Source of the DNA: Eulemur rufifrons
Lineage: Eukaryota > Chordata > Mammalia > Primates > Lemuridae
Length of the DNA: 64,000 nucleotides
Reading direction: 5' to 3'
Assembly (NCBI RefSeq): GCF_041146395.1
Contig: NC_091010.1
Coordinates: forward strand, 45,838,001-45,902,000
Shown here: positions 23,401-55,500 of the stretch, one piece after another
How the letters are laid out: every line of letters begins with the position of its first letter
How positions within the stretch are numbered: the stretch's first letter is position 1
Program-made: the position numbers and the translations under genes
Notes under the pieces: model-generated
The model's database searches: none
Told to the model about the DNA's origin: nothing
The model's input: only the letters and a program-made list of their open reading frames with translations

Positions 23401-23977
23401 ATGAAAGGACGCCGGTTTTCCTCTGGGGGTGGGTAGCCTTAGTGGCGAGGGGCGTCGACCAGAACTCAGGGCAGGTGGGGTGGCTGGATTTCTCCTGTCT
23501 GTTGTCTCCTGGCTCTTTCTTTCCACCCTTGCACACCACAGGCTTTCAGAGAGCATGGTGGCAACTAGGTAATTTTGCAGGAGATAAGGGAACTCCCTGA
23601 GGTCACCTAGTGCTCGTTTGCCATTCTAGATGGGAAGACCCAAGCCCAGAGAGGGCAAACATTTGCCCCAGACCACGCAGCAAGTCAGCAGCAGAGCCAG
23701 CCCCAGAGCTCCAGGCGCCTGCCTGCCATATCGAGGGCTTCCCCTCACAGCCCCTGCTCTTGCCAAGAGTGGACAGAGCAGGGAAGGGCCCCTGCAGGCT
23801 CTGAATCGGGCTGCCTTCCCGCCCCTCAGCCCTGGCTCAGCCCACTTTACCTGCTCCTATCACCACTGCGTCATACTCGGGCTTCAGGTCGCCCCTGGCT
23901 TCCCAGCGAGCTTGTCTCCAAGCAGGGCGGGGAGAGGCTCCCACGGCCCTGCTGAGACCTCGGCCACCGGCAGCCAT
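418..23977 (-). CDS. PYROXD2: PYROXD2 gene, coding span (exons 1-15 of 16; last exon outside window)
   Basis: Pyridine nucleotide-disulphide oxidoreductase domain protein 2, a FAD-dependent oxidoreductase-like protein related to carotenoid/phytoene desaturases and reported in mitochondria. Its substrate is not established. Fifteen exons (high to low coordinate: 23977-23851, 19510-19491, 17062-16969, 16895-16822, 12142-11987, 10083-9930, 8102-8041, 7955-7858, 5842-5701, 5298-5164, 3925-3853, 3611-3455, 2846-2692, 2074-1968, 538-418) join in phase into 558 codons plus one base. The N-terminus is arginine- and alanine-rich, fitting a mitochondrial presequence. The Rossmann motif GAGHNG is at residues 41-46, the acidic FAD-ribose residue is probably E64 in VFERR, and GG follows at 70-71. 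The C-terminal [11 protein letters not shown] motif is typical of the family. All introns have GT-AG ends and no stop or frameshift interrupts the frame. The missing last exon should add about 22 residues to reach the human length of 581 that I recall. Confidence 0.95.
1350..1630 (+). mobile_element. hAT-Charlie-type non-autonomous element, degraded
   Basis: AT-rich core with the phrases TAGCCACATTTAAAAAGG and AAAATATTATCATTTCAAC and an ending GGTAGCCACGTGAGACC. The same family occurs at 38985-39260. I recognise it as a non-autonomous hAT of the Charlie group; the exact subfamily is uncertain. Confidence 0.5.
1968..2074 (-). CDS. PYROXD2: PYROXD2 exon 14
   Basis: Codes the end of codon 483 and residues 484-518 ([11 protein letters not shown] to IFGLPGG). 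The acceptor is GCACCCAG and the donor GTGAGTGTG. It begins two bases into a valine codon and ends in phase 0, which fits both neighbours. Confidence 0.94.
2130..2235 (+). mobile_element. L1 3' end fragment
   Basis: Ends in AAATTATACCTCAGTAAGTG followed by A-rich sequence, a typical 3' terminus of older mammalian L1s. Lies in PYROXD2 intron 13, antisense to the gene. Confidence 0.5.
2375..2560 (+). mobile_element. L2 3' fragment
   Basis: Shows the L2 order: GCTTGGAACGCCCTCTGC, CTCCTATTCATCCTTTAAAA, then ACTAGACTGTGAGCAACTC and a GGCAGGAACTGTGTCTTTT phrase. Antisense to PYROXD2. Confidence 0.6.
2692..2846 (-). CDS. PYROXD2: PYROXD2 exon 13
   Basis: Codes residues 432-482 with split codons at both ends ([10 protein letters not shown] to ERNAYADK). 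The acceptor is GGCCACAG and the donor GTAAAGAGG. The conserved [13 protein letters not shown] stretch identifies the exon. Confidence 0.94.
3455..3611 (-). CDS. PYROXD2: PYROXD2 exon 12
   Basis: Codes residues 379-430 and part of 431 ([12 protein letters not shown] to DAVDGRPSR). The acceptor is GGCCCCTCAG and the donor GTGGGGCC. The [14 protein letters not shown] segment agrees with human PYROXD2 as I recall it. Confidence 0.94.
3853..3925 (-). CDS. PYROXD2: PYROXD2 exon 11
   Basis: A 73-base exon coding residues 355-378 plus one base ([12 protein letters not shown] to SPVTKIN). The acceptor is CTCCTTCCAG and the donor GTAAGGGG. It has no long open frame of its own and was located by translating across the splice sites. 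Confidence 0.93.
5164..5298 (-). CDS. PYROXD2: PYROXD2 exon 10
   Basis: A 135-base, phase-0 exon of 45 codons, residues 310-354 ([11 protein letters not shown] to TFLKLVPQ). This is the beta-rich segment that in FAD amine-oxidase-like folds returns to the nucleotide-binding domain. The acceptor is GGGCTCCAG and the donor GTGAGGCGG. Confidence 0.94.
5701..5842 (-). CDS. PYROXD2: PYROXD2 exon 9
   Basis: Codes the end of codon 262 and residues 263-309 ([13 protein letters not shown] to GASIFTEK). The glycine-rich [17 protein letters not shown] run lies here. The acceptor is TGTCCTCAG and the donor GTGAACGG, a weaker but valid match to consensus. Confidence 0.94.
6640..6930 (+). mobile_element. 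L2 3' fragment
   Basis: L2 phrases CTAACTCCTCGCCCTTCGGG, CATGGAGGCCTTTTGGCACC, CAGCACCTAGCATAGGCCAG and a degenerate AATAATTCTTGAAACAATTA ending. In PYROXD2 intron 8, antisense. Confidence 0.6.
7247..7276 (+). repeat. (AC)15 microsatellite
   Basis: Uninterrupted AC dinucleotide run in PYROXD2 intron 8, likely polymorphic in length. Confidence 0.95.
7630..7760 (+). mobile_element. MIR SINE
   Basis: Reads CTCTGCCACTTAATAGCTGT then TGACTTTGGGCAAGACACTT and AACCACAG, the MIR core in sense orientation. PYROXD2 intron 8. Confidence 0.65.
7858..7955 (-). CDS. PYROXD2: PYROXD2 exon 8
   Basis: Codes residues 230-261 plus two bases ([12 protein letters not shown] to ASPRTQGS). The acceptor is GCTGTCCAG and the donor GTGAGTGAG. 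The same bases correspond to the human mir-1287 hairpin (separate entry), so this exon may be under both protein and RNA constraint. Confidence 0.94.
7877..7968 (-). ncRNA. MIR1287: mir-1287 homologue, overlapping PYROXD2 exon 8
   Basis: The human mir-1287 hairpin, as I remember it, runs from the end of PYROXD2 intron 7 through exon 8. The place corresponding to the 5p mature arm is 7933-7954 on the minus strand. It differs from the human 5p sequence by one base, near the 3' end and outside the seed. The 3p arm has more changes, and one G-C pair of the stem appears to be lost, so processing in this species is uncertain. Small-RNA reads would settle it. Confidence 0.5.
8041..8102 (-). CDS. PYROXD2: PYROXD2 exon 7
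   Basis: A 62-base exon coding the end of G209 and residues 210-229 ([20 protein letters not shown]). The acceptor is CCCTTTAG and the donor GTGAGTGG. The intron between it and exon 8 (7956-8040) is only 85 bases. Confidence 0.94.
8235..8420 (+). mobile_element. MIR SINE
   Basis: MIR core: CACTGGCTGCAAGGCCTTGG, then TTATCTGTAAAATGGGAGTC and TGTGAGGATTAAGTGAGATA. PYROXD2 intron 6. Confidence 0.7.
8750..9150 (+). mobile_element. MLT1-type MaLR LTR
   Basis: Contains GACTCTGGGCTCATCC, GGGACTTGCTTGGCCAAC, a GAGGCTTGAAACAGGC phrase and a GGAAATAAATGTTTATATGC 3' part, matching the MLT1 layout. An old LTR of the mammalian retrotransposon class III. PYROXD2 intron 6, antisense. Confidence 0.55.
9930..10083 (-). 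CDS. PYROXD2: PYROXD2 exon 6
   Basis: Codes residues 158-208 plus one base of G209 ([12 protein letters not shown] to STLKPLLQA). The acceptor is CTGTTCCAG and the donor GTAAGTCC, close to consensus. It starts in phase 0 straight after the exon 5 ending DAQ. Confidence 0.94.
11987..12142 (-). CDS. PYROXD2: PYROXD2 exon 5
   Basis: A 156-base, phase-0 exon of 52 codons, residues 106-157 ([11 protein letters not shown] to AQFSRKDAQ). The conserved [17 protein letters not shown] segment is intact. The acceptor is GTTCTGCAG and the donor GTAGGAAG. Confidence 0.94.
12430..13615 (+). mobile_element. Tigger2-like DNA transposon (TcMar), near full length
   Basis: Begins CAGTCACGTGTTGCTTAATG and ends in the inverted counterpart GCAGTGCATGAC. 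Inner phrases such as ATCTAAACATATCTAAACA, CAGGATGTGAAGTTGCTCTG and CTTATGGGACCACC match the Tigger2/MER2 consensus as I recall it. About 1.19 kb. The open frame at 13363-13698 is part of this fossil and not a gene. Confidence 0.7.
15440..16075 (-). mobile_element. ERV1-type solo LTR
   Basis: Read on the minus strand it shows a U5-like tail CTGTCGGCTCACTCTTGAG, then GAAGCCAAGAACCCACC and GGGATCCACTTTCC, and upstream a U3/R part containing TTTGCTTTAGCTTTACC. No internal viral genes are adjacent, so it is a solitary LTR. It has the same orientation as PYROXD2; its polyadenylation hexamer appears decayed. The boundaries are approximate. Confidence 0.55.
16822..16895 (-). CDS. PYROXD2: PYROXD2 exon 4
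   Basis: A 74-base exon coding the end of G81 and residues 82-105 ([13 protein letters not shown] to ADLELK). The acceptor is CGGTTTCAG and the donor GTAGAGCC. The intron before it (16896-16968) is only 73 bases, near the lower limit for mammals. Confidence 0.94.
16969..17062 (-). CDS. PYROXD2: PYROXD2 exon 3
   Basis: Codes residues 50-80 plus one base ([17 protein letters not shown] to TEEIVP). It completes the first beta-alpha-beta unit of the Rossmann fold: E64 is the expected ribose-binding acid and the following RRHVIGG matches the family pattern. The acceptor is CCACCCCAG and the donor GTGAGCCCC. Confidence 0.94.
19491..19510 (-). CDS. PYROXD2: PYROXD2 exon 2 (20-base microexon)
   Basis: Only 20 bases long, giving the last two bases of G43 and residues H44 to A49 (HNGLVA). 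The acceptor is CTCATTACAG and the donor GTGAGTACC. It supplies the second half of the dinucleotide-binding motif GAGHNG, whose first half is in exon 1. Skipping it would shift the frame and destroy the FAD site. It is too short to appear as an open frame, but it is required to join exons 1 and 3 in phase. Confidence 0.93.
20377..20406 (+). repeat. (G)30 homopolymer
   Basis: Thirty consecutive G residues in PYROXD2 intron 1. Such long G runs are rare in primate DNA, so either a genuine quadruplex-prone tract or an assembly or base-calling artefact is possible. Confidence 0.8.
21211..21368 (-). mobile_element. Strepsirrhine fused Alu monomer
   Basis: Minus-strand element with an Alu left-arm start and a right-arm end containing GAGGTTGCTGTGAGCTAGGC, the middle being deleted. 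The A-tail is at the left. Near-identical flanks GCTGTTTGTC and GCTATTTGTC look like target-site duplications. Confidence 0.75.
23851..23977 (-). CDS. PYROXD2: PYROXD2 exon 1, coding part with start codon
   Basis: The start codon is at 23977-23975. It codes residues 1-42 plus one base. The start [12 protein letters not shown] with five further arginines before residue 30 suits a mitochondrial targeting sequence. [11 protein letters not shown] then opens the first Rossmann strand. The donor is GTAAAGTGG at 23850. The ATG aligns with the human start and there is no better upstream in-frame methionine. Confidence 0.93.
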
Positions 23978-24100
23978 TTCTGCCCCAGGCCGGCAGGGCC
24001 GTGCTAGGCCAGGAATTTGCTCGCAATCAGCGTTTTGTGCCCTCCCAGGCAGGGGAGGAGCAGGGGGAAAGTGAGAAGAGAGGAGGAGCCACGGCCCAGC
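23978..24100 (-). promoter_or_regulatory. PYROXD2: PYROXD2 5' UTR / proximal promoter region (boundaries inferred)
   Basis: The region just upstream of the PYROXD2 start codon is moderately GC-rich but has few CpGs and no clear TATA box in gene orientation, so a TATA-less start close to the ATG is likely. The exact transcription start is not visible in the sequence. Confidence 0.35.
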
Positions 24101-25864
24101 TGCTCCTTCTTAGCCTTGGGCCAGGCTCCTCCCTGCAGAGTCTGCGCCAGGCAGTCAGGAGAGGGGGTGCCACCTCCAGGACACCAGAGAGCAAAGACCA
24201 AACTGATAATTCCCTAGGGCTCCTGTGCGCCAGGCAGGCGCTGTGCTGGACACAGGACGCCCCATTTTACAGATGAGGGCGCTGAGGGGGCACGGGGAGT
24301 GGGGTGGAGCCAGAACAGGATTTCAAAGGTCCCTCTCCTCCCCTGTGTGTCTCACTTCTCATAAAAGAATGCCATGTCTGGGGCATGCTGGGATGGGACT
24401 CCTAACGAGAGAGACTCTGCTCCGATGCCGTGACCTCCAGGCTTGGGAGGGTGGTGACTGCTCTATACCCGCAGCAGGCTCCATGAGCAGCCATTTAGCA
24501 TCACCATGACCAGGGCCTCCAGCAAAACTGCAGAGAAGGCCACGCTGTCCCTGTGGTCCTCTCTGGTCCTCTCCTAGATGCGCAAACACATCCACTTAAC
24601 AGGCGGCTGCAGAATCTCACGAGGGCTTAGGGGCAAGTTCACTGTCTGGAATTCCTGGGGTTTGCCTTTCTCTTTTGTAGGCCTGGACATTTCTCTTCTG
24701 CCTTTTGGCGCCTTTCCCATTTTCCAAGAATCCTCAAGGATTAGAGACCACATCTGTAAATACCTTCAGCTAAAGTGCTTTCTTGCTCTCCCTCCAGCCT
24801 GTCTTGCATTAGGAGCCCCTTTGTTCTCTGCCCGTTACTAAGCAGACCTTTCCCCTTGCAGGAAAACGGCGCCCTGGGAGTTGAGTTTCCGCGCTGCTCC
24901 GACACCAGCGTTACAGAAACCTGCTGTGGGGAGAAATGAATCTCGAGCTTGGGAGAGTATGCGGAAAAGGTGATTCCGAGCAAGGGCTCTCTGGGGCCCC
25001 CTCTACTCTCAACTCAGGCGTCCCTCCACACGCCCCAGAAGGTTTATGCTGCACGTGACTCTCCCTGCTAAATCCGATTCGGGAGGTTCACCCCGGTGTT
25101 GTTTACGATACAGAGAAATCAGGGGAACTGGTTAAACCAGACATATCACGCGCAGCTGCTAAAAATTAAGGGAAAATATTAGGTGACAAAAGTGGGTGTC
25201 CTAAACAGTGGTGGGCCTACAGGTTTAGTTTTTTCCCTTTGTGCTCTTCTGTGTTTTCCACAATTGGTATTTTTCTTAATTTCCATCCATGAAATCATGA
25301 TATTCATGAGGAACACAGTCCAGTCATCTCAGGAGATGTCTCACTGCTGCCTTCTAAGGACTTCAGCCCAGGTGTGGTTCCAGCTCCCTCAGCACCTCTG
25401 TTCTCCCCGAAGCTGCCTCCTGCAAGGAAGTGCCTGTCTTCCTCGGTAATTTCACCTCAGTTTCCCCTGAAGACACAGAGGGCACAGCTCCCGCACCACG
25501 TGTCACCAGGGCGTCTGTTCCTTTGCTGCGGTGGGTGCTTATTTCTGCCGCGTCACTTCTCTGGCCCAGCACCGGCCTCTCGGCCCCAGAGGAGCAAACG
25601 CTGCCCAGTCCCAGTGTTCTGAGGGTCTCTTGTCCCTGTGTCCATTCTGGGGTAGAAACGTCTTGGCTGGAAGACGGGGCTGTACCCCTCGAGCAGTGGT
25701 TCTCAGTCGGGGCACACCAGATTGCCTGGGAAGCGAACATGCTGACCAAGTGAATCCAAACCTCTGGGCCAGGCCCCGGAGCTCCAGAACTCCAGCCCCA
25801 GGGCAGACGCCAGCAGGTGTGACGGTGCCAGGACGTAGCAGGGGCCCAGAAGCACAAGCACGTC
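24101..25864. other. PYROXD2-HPS1 intergenic interval
   Basis: About 1.8 kb separate the PYROXD2 promoter from the probable HPS1 3' end, both genes reading leftward. I see a degraded MIR-like stretch near 24240-24310 and a MER5-like fragment near 25695-25800, but no coding exon, tRNA or other RNA gene. Confidence 0.5.
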
Positions 25865-25879
25865 CGGTATGAATAACAA

Positions 25880-26060
25880 TAACCATTTATTGAGCACCTG
25901 CGAGTGTTTGGTAATCCTCAAACCCACCCTGAGAGGGAGGTGCCAGCACTTTAAAAGTGGGGAAGAGGTTTGGAGTCTGACAAACTTGCCCAGGGCCACA
26001 GAGAGGAAGTGGCAGAGCTGGAATTCAAGCCCAGCCAAAGGAGCACCTTTTACCCAGGCA
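25880..26060 (-). mobile_element. MIR SINE in the HPS1 3' region
   Basis: Plus-strand text GAGCACCTGCGAGTGTTTGG to AACTTGCCCAGGGCCACAGA and AATTCAAGCCCAG is the reverse of the MIR core. Same orientation as HPS1 and contains its candidate poly(A) hexamer. Confidence 0.7.
25886..25891 (-). terminator. HPS1: Candidate poly(A) signal AATAAA for HPS1
   Basis: AATAAA on the minus strand, 532 bases past the stop codon. It sits in the 3' end of a MIR element in the same orientation as the gene, where the MIR consensus itself contains GCTCAATAAATG. No other AATAAA is visible between here and the stop. Confidence 0.4.
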
Positions 26061-26422
26061 GGAAATGGCTTGCCCAGCGAGCTTTCCCCAGAGAACAGCA
26101 GAAAGGGGGTACCTTCGGACAGCCTTGGGCCCTGGCAACCTCCTTCCTGTCCCCCAGGATCCAGGGAGGGGCGGCTGTGGCACAGGACCTGCTGCCAGCT
26201 CTAAGCTGACAGCCACTGTAGTTCTAAGAACCCTTGGTCTTCCTCTTCCTCCAGAGGGAAGGACTGGGGGGCTTGGAACCCCACATGGAGGGTGGTCTGG
26301 GCGCAGTTTAAGATGCCCTGTGGCTGCCTGAGGACCCCGCCCCATCCTCAGGAGGAGGCTCTTGCCATGGGGAACGCTGGCAAGCAGGTGGGGCACGGGG
26401 TGCCCGGGCAGACCACCCTGGC

Positions 26423-51233
<24,811 letters not shown>

Positions 51234-51330
51234 CAGATCGCGGACCACACGCCACCCGGCAGGCCCGGAGCCCGGCGCGCTTCCGGAAGGGCCACGTGAC
51301 CTGCCCACGTGACCATCCCTCCCGGGGAGG
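51234..51330 (-). other. HPS1: Candidate HPS1 non-coding exon 1
   Basis: A donor-like CTG then GTACGTGGG occurs on the minus strand at 51233, inside the CpG island and just downstream of the E-boxes. I infer that the first exon ends at 51234. The 5' end is unknown and set arbitrarily near the E-boxes; another donor is possible. Confidence 0.3.
51293..51311. promoter_or_regulatory. Tandem CACGTGAC E-boxes (CLEAR/M-box-like)
   Basis: CACGTG at 51293-51298 and again at 51306-51311, each followed by AC, so both read GTCACGTG on the gene strand. That form is the one preferred by the MiT/TFE factors (MITF, TFEB, TFE3) and USF. HPS1 acts in melanosome and lysosome-related organelle formation, so the match fits, but binding is inferred. 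Confidence 0.5.
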
Positions 51331-51509
51331 GGTTCTCCTCTCCTTTCTTGGGTCCAAGCCCCGCCCCTGCCTGAGAGCCCCTGCAGGCTGAGCCGTGCGC
51401 TCCCGCTGGGCACCCTGAGCCCGCCAGCTCCGAATCAGGCGGTCCTGTGGCCACATGCCTCCTGTCAACACGGAAGGCGCTGAGGCCCAAAGGGTTGGGG
51501 GACGTGTGC

Positions 51510-51711
51510 ACAGCCGTCAGAGGCACCGGCGATGGGTCCGGCACTGTGCTTGGCCCTTCCACTTGCCTCAGCTCAAGCGATTCCCCACCAAGGCACTGCG
51601 ACCGTCCCAATGTAGACCCATTTTACAGAAGACGGACACTCAGGCTCAGAGAGAGGAAATAACTTGCTGAGGGGCCGGACCGGGATCAGAATCCAGGTGT
51701 CCTGGGTCCCT
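51510..51711 (-). mobile_element. MIR SINE
   Basis: Plus-strand text CCATTTTACAGAAGACGGAC then AGAGAGAGGAAATAACTTGC and GATCAGAATCCAGGTGTCC is the MIR core reversed. At the distal edge of the HPS1 CpG island. Confidence 0.7.
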
Positions 51712-52374
51712 GCTGGGCTCTTTCTCCCCTCTGGCTTTACTCGCTGCACTGTGGTTTTGGGGCGAGAGCTGCCCGTTTGTGGCTGCTTTCCCTGACTTAG
51801 AGGGGAGACACAGCCTGAAGAAGGGCCCAGTTGCCCCAGAAGGCCAACCCCGGGGTTCCTTTATAAGGGTTCTCAATCCATTTGGGAGTGAGGTGCACAT
51901 TAGGAGTTTTATCCTGAACCTGTGTTTGCAAGATTTATTAAAATTGTATGTGTATTTCGGGTGGCTGAAGGAGGCTGCTGATGTAGACCGTGGCAGGGGC
52001 TAAATCCCCACACATGCCACCCCTCAGTGCCTTGGGGCCGCTTGGGAGCTTTGAGCCCAGCCCAGCAGGGGATGGGTGCAGGGACTGGCTGAGGATGCAA
52101 GAGATTGAGCATCCCTTGGGGGAAAGGCAGGGGCCAAGAACTAATGCCTCCACCACGTTCAGATTCGGGATACTGTCTAAGTGAGCCTCACTCGTCCCCC
52201 GCCCCCCCACTACTCACCCCTCCCGGCCCACTTTAGGGCAACTTCCAGCTCTCCATCTGCAGCCCGTAGCCCCATCATAGGCATCTCTCTCCCTGACCCC
52301 TAGTTGAGATTGGTCACTCACTATGTTTCTCTCTTGTGTCAAACTCTTCATGAGCATGAATTTCAGTGGTTGAA

Positions 52375-53223
52375 TAAATTCCATCAAATGGATATGCTGG
52401 TATTTACTTATCCATTTCCCTGCTAGTAGTTTCCATTTCCCAACAGCAGTGCACCTTGGTTCCGATTTCTGCACATCTTCACCAACACTGTTGCTGTCCA
52501 TCTTTTTTTATTATAGCCATCTTAGTGGGTGTGGAGTGGTATCTCCTGGCAGTGATTTGCATTTCCCTAATGACTAATGCTGTTCATCTTTTCATGTGCT
52601 TTTTGCCCATTTTTACATCTTCTTTGCAGAAATGTCTATTCAAGTCCTTTATCCATTTTTAAATTGTTTGTCTTTCTTACTGGGTTATGAGAGTTCTTTA
52701 TATGCTCTGGATACCAGTCCTCTATCAGATATGTGATTTGCAAAAGCTTTTTCCCATTATGTGGTTTGTTTTTTCACTTTCTTAATGGTGTCATTTGTAG
52801 CACCAAAGTTTTTAATTTTGATGTAATCCAATTAAGTCTATTTTTAGTTACATACATGTTTTTGTGACAGTGTAAGTTTCTTTTTCCAATTTTTTTATTG
52901 TGGTAAAATATACATAACACAAAATTTACCACTTAGCCATTTTTAAATGCACAGTTCAGTGGTATTAAATAAATTCATAATGCCACGCAGCTTTTCATCA
53001 TCCATCTCCGTAATTTTCATCTTGTAAAACTGAAGCTCTATACCCATTAAACAATAATTCTTCTTTCCCCCGTCCCTTTGCCCATGCCAACCACTGTGCT
53101 AGTTTCTGTCTCTGAATTTAACTACTTTAAGTACATCATATAGGTGGAATCATAGAGTATTTGTCTTTTTATGACTGGCTTATTTCACTTACCATAATAT
53201 CCTCAAGGTGCATTCATGTTGTA
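52375..53223 (-). mobile_element. L1M fragments, antisense on the plus strand
   Basis: Plus-strand text CAGATATGTGATTTGCAAAA and CTTTATATGCTCTGGATACC is the reverse of L1 ORF2 end sequence; the second part from about 52880 (TTATTGTGGTAAAATATACA) is also L1M-like. Interrupted on the right by the MER30-like element. Confidence 0.7.
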
Positions 53224-53227
53224 GCAC

Positions 53228-53625
53228 TGTGGTCCCCAACCCCTGGGCCACGGACCGATACCAGACAGATACGGATACCAGTCTGTGGCCCATTAGGAAC
53301 CAGCCCCACAGAAGGAGGTGAGTGGCTGGCAACAAGGAAGCTTCATCTGTATTTATAGCCGCTCCGCCTCGCTTACTTCACCACATAAGTTCCACCTCCT
53401 GTCAGATCAGCCGGGGCATTAGGTTCTCATAGGAGCAGGAAACTGCTGTAAACTGCACACGGAAGGGATCTAGGTAGTGCCCCCTTATGAGAATCTAATG
53501 CCTGATCTGAGGAGGAGCTGAGGCGGTGATGCCAGTGCTAGGGAGCGGCTGCAAATACAGCTTATTATTAGCAGAGAGGTTTGATGGAAGACAATTTTTC
53601 CATGGACTAGGGGTGGGAGATGGTT
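53228..53625 (+). mobile_element. MER30-like hAT DNA transposon
   Basis: Begins GTGGTCCCCAACCCCTGGGC and runs through CCTCCTGTCAGATCAGCC, GCATTAGGTTCTCATAGGAG and TTATGAGAATCTAATGCC to TTTTTCCATGGACTAGGGG. Matches the primate MER30/hAT consensus as I recall it; the 3' terminus is decayed. Confidence 0.65.
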
Positions 53626-54544
53626 TCCAGATGAGAGAAAAAAAACAGAGTAAAAGTAGAAGGAATGATGGAATTATAATATCACTATTTGGCAACCACT
53701 AGAAATATAATAAAGTTACTTAACCACAAAAAAAAAAAAATAGAAGGATGTTAGAATACCTTCCATTTACCTGCTTTTAGTATGTATACTATTACTGTAA
53801 CACATTTTTAATTCTATATGTATTTTAAATCCCACGAGACATTATTATTGTTGTTTTATATTTATTTATATTTTCCCATATAATTACCCTTTATGGTGCT
53901 CTTCATGTTTTTCTGCATCTCCCTTAGCATTATTTTGATTGTTCATTCTTTCTCTTCCTATCTCTCTCTCCATCTTTCCTTTCACTGCCCCTCCAATTTT
54001 CTCACCCCTCCCCATACCCACCCATACCCAGACATAGTTGAGTTCCAGGACATTAGGTACACACATGACAAAAGTCTACTCTGTACATTTCAGATGCTGC
54101 TGCAGTAATCCTATGTACTTACCTTAAAGATCAATTTAACTAATTTCCCACAAGTGAGGTCAATTTTTTTTCTTTTAAAAACCCAATAAGGTGAGTATCC
54201 CTTGGAGCATGCTTAGTTTCCATTAAATTTTCACTAAATGACTGCTTGGAAGAAATTTGGATGGCAAGAGTCAAGTGATTTTTTTAATACCAAGGAAAAA
54301 TCATGACATTATCTCTGGGGGTGAGAGGATTTTCAAATCACATTGTCTGTGTTGAATTTCACAAGCATGCATTCTAAAAGGCACATTGCATTTATGTAGA
54401 AATAGCAACAAAAATTAAAGCTATTAATAACTTTAAAACTTCTCAAAAGGCTGTATCCAATATATAAGTCAACGTGAGGAGGAAATAGGAAAACAGCAGC
54501 AGCTGGAACAGGGACCATCTGACAAAGTATCAGACAACAGGGAG

Positions 54545-54720
54545 TTTCAGGTGACCTTAGAGTTCACTTAACCCAAAGTTCTCATTTTACAGATGAGGAC
54601 ACTGAGGTCCAGAGAGGCTGAGTGACTTGTTTTCTGACATGGGTAGAATCAGTGGAATAGAGTTGTGATCTCCAGATGTGGGGGTTCTAGAGTGTGGCCT
54701 CTGATTCTCTAGTGACCCTT
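54545..54720 (-). mobile_element. MIR SINE
   Basis: Plus-strand text CTCATTTTACAGATGAGGAC followed by CTGAGGTCCAGAGAGGC is the MIR core reversed. Intergenic. Confidence 0.65.
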
Positions 54721-55084
54721 CAACCCCCCTTGCTATTTGAGGTTTCTGATTATATTTTTGACATTTCCAGTAGAAGGTGAAGCATCTAGTACTATGTACA
54801 TCCTAACTAGAAAGCAGGGGAGCGACAGAGATTGTTTTCTGATGAAGATCAGCCAGGCACTAGGAGAGGCGGGACTTTAGGAGTAGGAGAGATGAAGAAA
54901 AAAGCTACTTTAGGTCATTAAGGAGTGTGTAAAAAAAGGCCTGTAGATTTAGATACCACCACACACGAATTGTAGGTATCATTCACGTGATGTCAAATCA
55001 ACTGGAGGGACCTAATATCATTGACTTATTCTCTGGTCTCCTAGCATCCATCAAAGTGTGGTGTTCCTCTTTCATGACATATAG

Positions 55085-55500
55085 TTGTTGTTGGAAAGGG
55101 GCTGCCTTGGCTAACGACTTTACTTCCTACCCCGAGCATCTAGATGGGACCACGTGACTGACTGCTGGCAAATGGAATTGAGTGGAAAGGATTTATGCCA
55201 GTTCCAGGTTAGGCCCCTGACTGTCCCCATGCAATCCTGCATGCTCTCTCTCCTTGTCTGCCAGCTGCATGTTGATAGCCATAGCAGCCATGGAGGAAAG
55301 TGCCGAAGACGGGGGAGGCCTACATCAGTCCAGATCCCTAAATGACTACAGGGAACAGAACCACTGCCCCCTTCCCCACTGCTACCAATTGAACTTTACA
55401 TGAGTTATGAGCAAGAAATAAACTTTGACCATGTTGAGACACTGAGATTCTGGGGTTTACCTGTTATTATAGTCAACAGTTACTTTACCTAATATAGTCA
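55085..55500 (+). mobile_element. MLT1-type MaLR LTR
   Basis: Contains GGCTGCCTTGGCTAACGAC, TGCTGGCAAATGGAATTGAG and the 3' phrase GAGCAAGAAATAAACTTTGA then GACACTGAGATTCTGGGG, the MLT1 order. Intergenic. Confidence 0.55.

Larger units (their letters stand above)
19511..23850 (-). other. PYROXD2: PYROXD2 intron 1
   Basis: A 4.3-kb intron holding a G homopolymer (20377-20406), a fused Alu monomer (21211-21368) and AT-rich sequence at 22180-22900 that I cannot assign. No further exon is needed. Confidence 0.65.
25870..26422 (-). other. HPS1: HPS1 3' UTR (putative)
   Basis: The interval between the HPS1 stop codon and the first AATAAA on the minus strand. The end is inferred from that hexamer alone and the true UTR could be longer. 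Part of it is a MIR SINE. Confidence 0.4.
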
